NCBI GenBank assembly: GCA_002448975.1
Contig: DKBO01000082.1
Location: forward strand, 2,933 to 8,104
Length of the DNA: 5,172 bases
Source: Nitrospiraceae bacterium UBA6898
GTDB taxonomy: Bacteria > Nitrospirota > Thermodesulfovibrionia > Thermodesulfovibrionales > UBA6898
Reading direction: 5' to 3'
Position numbers and translations under genes: made by a program. This document shows, piece by piece, positions 4,744 to 5,172 of this stretch. The first letter of the stretch is position 1. Each line of letters begins with the position of its first letter. The notes under the pieces are model-generated. The model worked only from the letters and a program-made list of their open reading frames with translations, made no database searches and was not told where the DNA came from.

Positions 4744-5172
4744 ATGCCGTATGATGCAACAAAGTTAGCTGACTGGCAGATTTCCGAAGAAGCTGAAAAG
4801 AATATGCCTACTCCCGAGGAATGGCGCGAGAAACTTGGCCTTCAGAAAGACGAGATGCTTCCCATGGGCCGCCTGTCGAAGATCGACTTCCTGAGGGTCA
4901 TCGAGCGCCTCAAGGGGAGGCCTGATGGCAAATATATTGAGGTTACGGCCATTACCCCCACTCCGCTGGGCGAAGGCAAGAGCACTACGTCGTGCGGTCT
5001 TATGGAGGGCCTGGGCAAACGGGGTGTCAACGTGGGAGGTGCCCTGCGACAGCCCTCCGGCGGCCCTACCATGAACGTGAAGGGCACGGCGGCAGGCGGT
5101 GGCAATTCTCTGCTGATCCCTATGACCGAGTTCTCCCTCGGTCTCACTGGCGACATCAACGACATCATGAAC
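4744..5172 (+). CDS. fhs: Formate--tetrahydrofolate ligase (Fhs), N-terminal part, cut by window edge
   Basis: Fhs joins formate to tetrahydrofolate with ATP, giving 10-formyl-tetrahydrofolate. That product feeds purine synthesis, formyl-Met-tRNA and, in acetogens and some sulfate reducers, the methyl branch of the Wood-Ljungdahl pathway. I translated 143 codons in frame from the ATG at 4744; a full enzyme is about 550-600 residues. The P-loop PTPLGEGKST is at residues 72-81. Next comes LRQPSGGPTMNVKGTAAGGG at 101-120, then the PMTEFSLGLTGDIN block at 126-139. These match the family order but differ from the clostridial pattern (LREPSLGP...KGGAAGGG). They look like the variant I associate with Desulfobacterota and Nitrospirota. 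The gene is clearly more GC-rich than its neighbours. It is divergent from the foldase gene and has its own promoter and leader. Its product is the cosubstrate of PurN, encoded nearby. Confidence 0.96.
   Translation, partial: MPYDATKLADWQISEEAEKNMPTPEEWREKLGLQKDEMLPMGRLSKIDFLRVIERLKGRPDGKYIEVTAITPTPLGEGKSTTSCGLMEGLGKRGVNVGGALRQPSGGPTMNVKGTAAGGGNSLLIPMTEFSLGLTGDINDIMN

Noticed and set aside
4569..4754. 61-codon plus-strand ORF with a hydrophobic N-terminus upstream of fhs
   Set aside because: It starts upstream of the best fhs promoter, has no good ribosome binding site, is low-complexity at its AT-rich start and runs out of frame into fhs.
4842..5168. 108-codon open frame on the minus strand with Pro/Arg/Ser-rich composition
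   Set aside because: It is the antisense of fhs; GC-rich coding DNA often gives such open antisense frames. The fhs motifs are clear.

Overview
The window looks like chromosomal DNA from a Gram-negative bacterium. A SurA-like periplasmic foldase implies an outer membrane. The start of a formate--tetrahydrofolate ligase of the type I associate with anaerobes such as Desulfobacterota and Nitrospirota hints at that kind of lineage. This placement is an impression from protein character, not a search result. No mobile element, CRISPR array, tRNA or rRNA was found.

Layout: all but one gene lie on the minus strand. Read in the direction of transcription, a block of five closely spaced genes runs from 4520 down to 1232. 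It encodes a SurA-like parvulin foldase, PurN, an ECF sigma factor, a membrane anti-sigma factor with a zinc-finger motif, and a secreted DUF3106-type helical repeat protein. The purN stop and sigma start are 2 nt apart, and the anti-sigma and DUF3106 genes overlap as ATGA. A gap of about 330 bp follows. It holds a perfect 13-bp inverted repeat (1066-1100), then a clear promoter (1007-1035) and a leader with a possible 12-codon upstream ORF. These lead into rsmD and coaD, which overlap as ATGA; coaD runs off the left edge. On the plus strand, divergent from the foldase gene, fhs starts at 4744 and runs off the right edge. It has its own extended -10 promoter and a roughly 100-nt leader that can fold.

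How the genes work together: the sigma factor, its probable membrane inhibitor and the secreted repeat protein look like a signalling cassette that carries an envelope signal to RNA polymerase. The foldase upstream fits an envelope-quality theme. PurN uses 10-formyl-tetrahydrofolate, which Fhs makes, so one-carbon metabolism flanks the foldase gene. RsmD and CoaD are housekeeping enzymes that are often neighbours. The most unusual items are the DUF3106 protein, whose mature part is seven gapless 18-residue repeats, the three-gene sigma cassette, and several RNA-level signals in the sigma 5' coding region and in the rsmD and fhs leaders.
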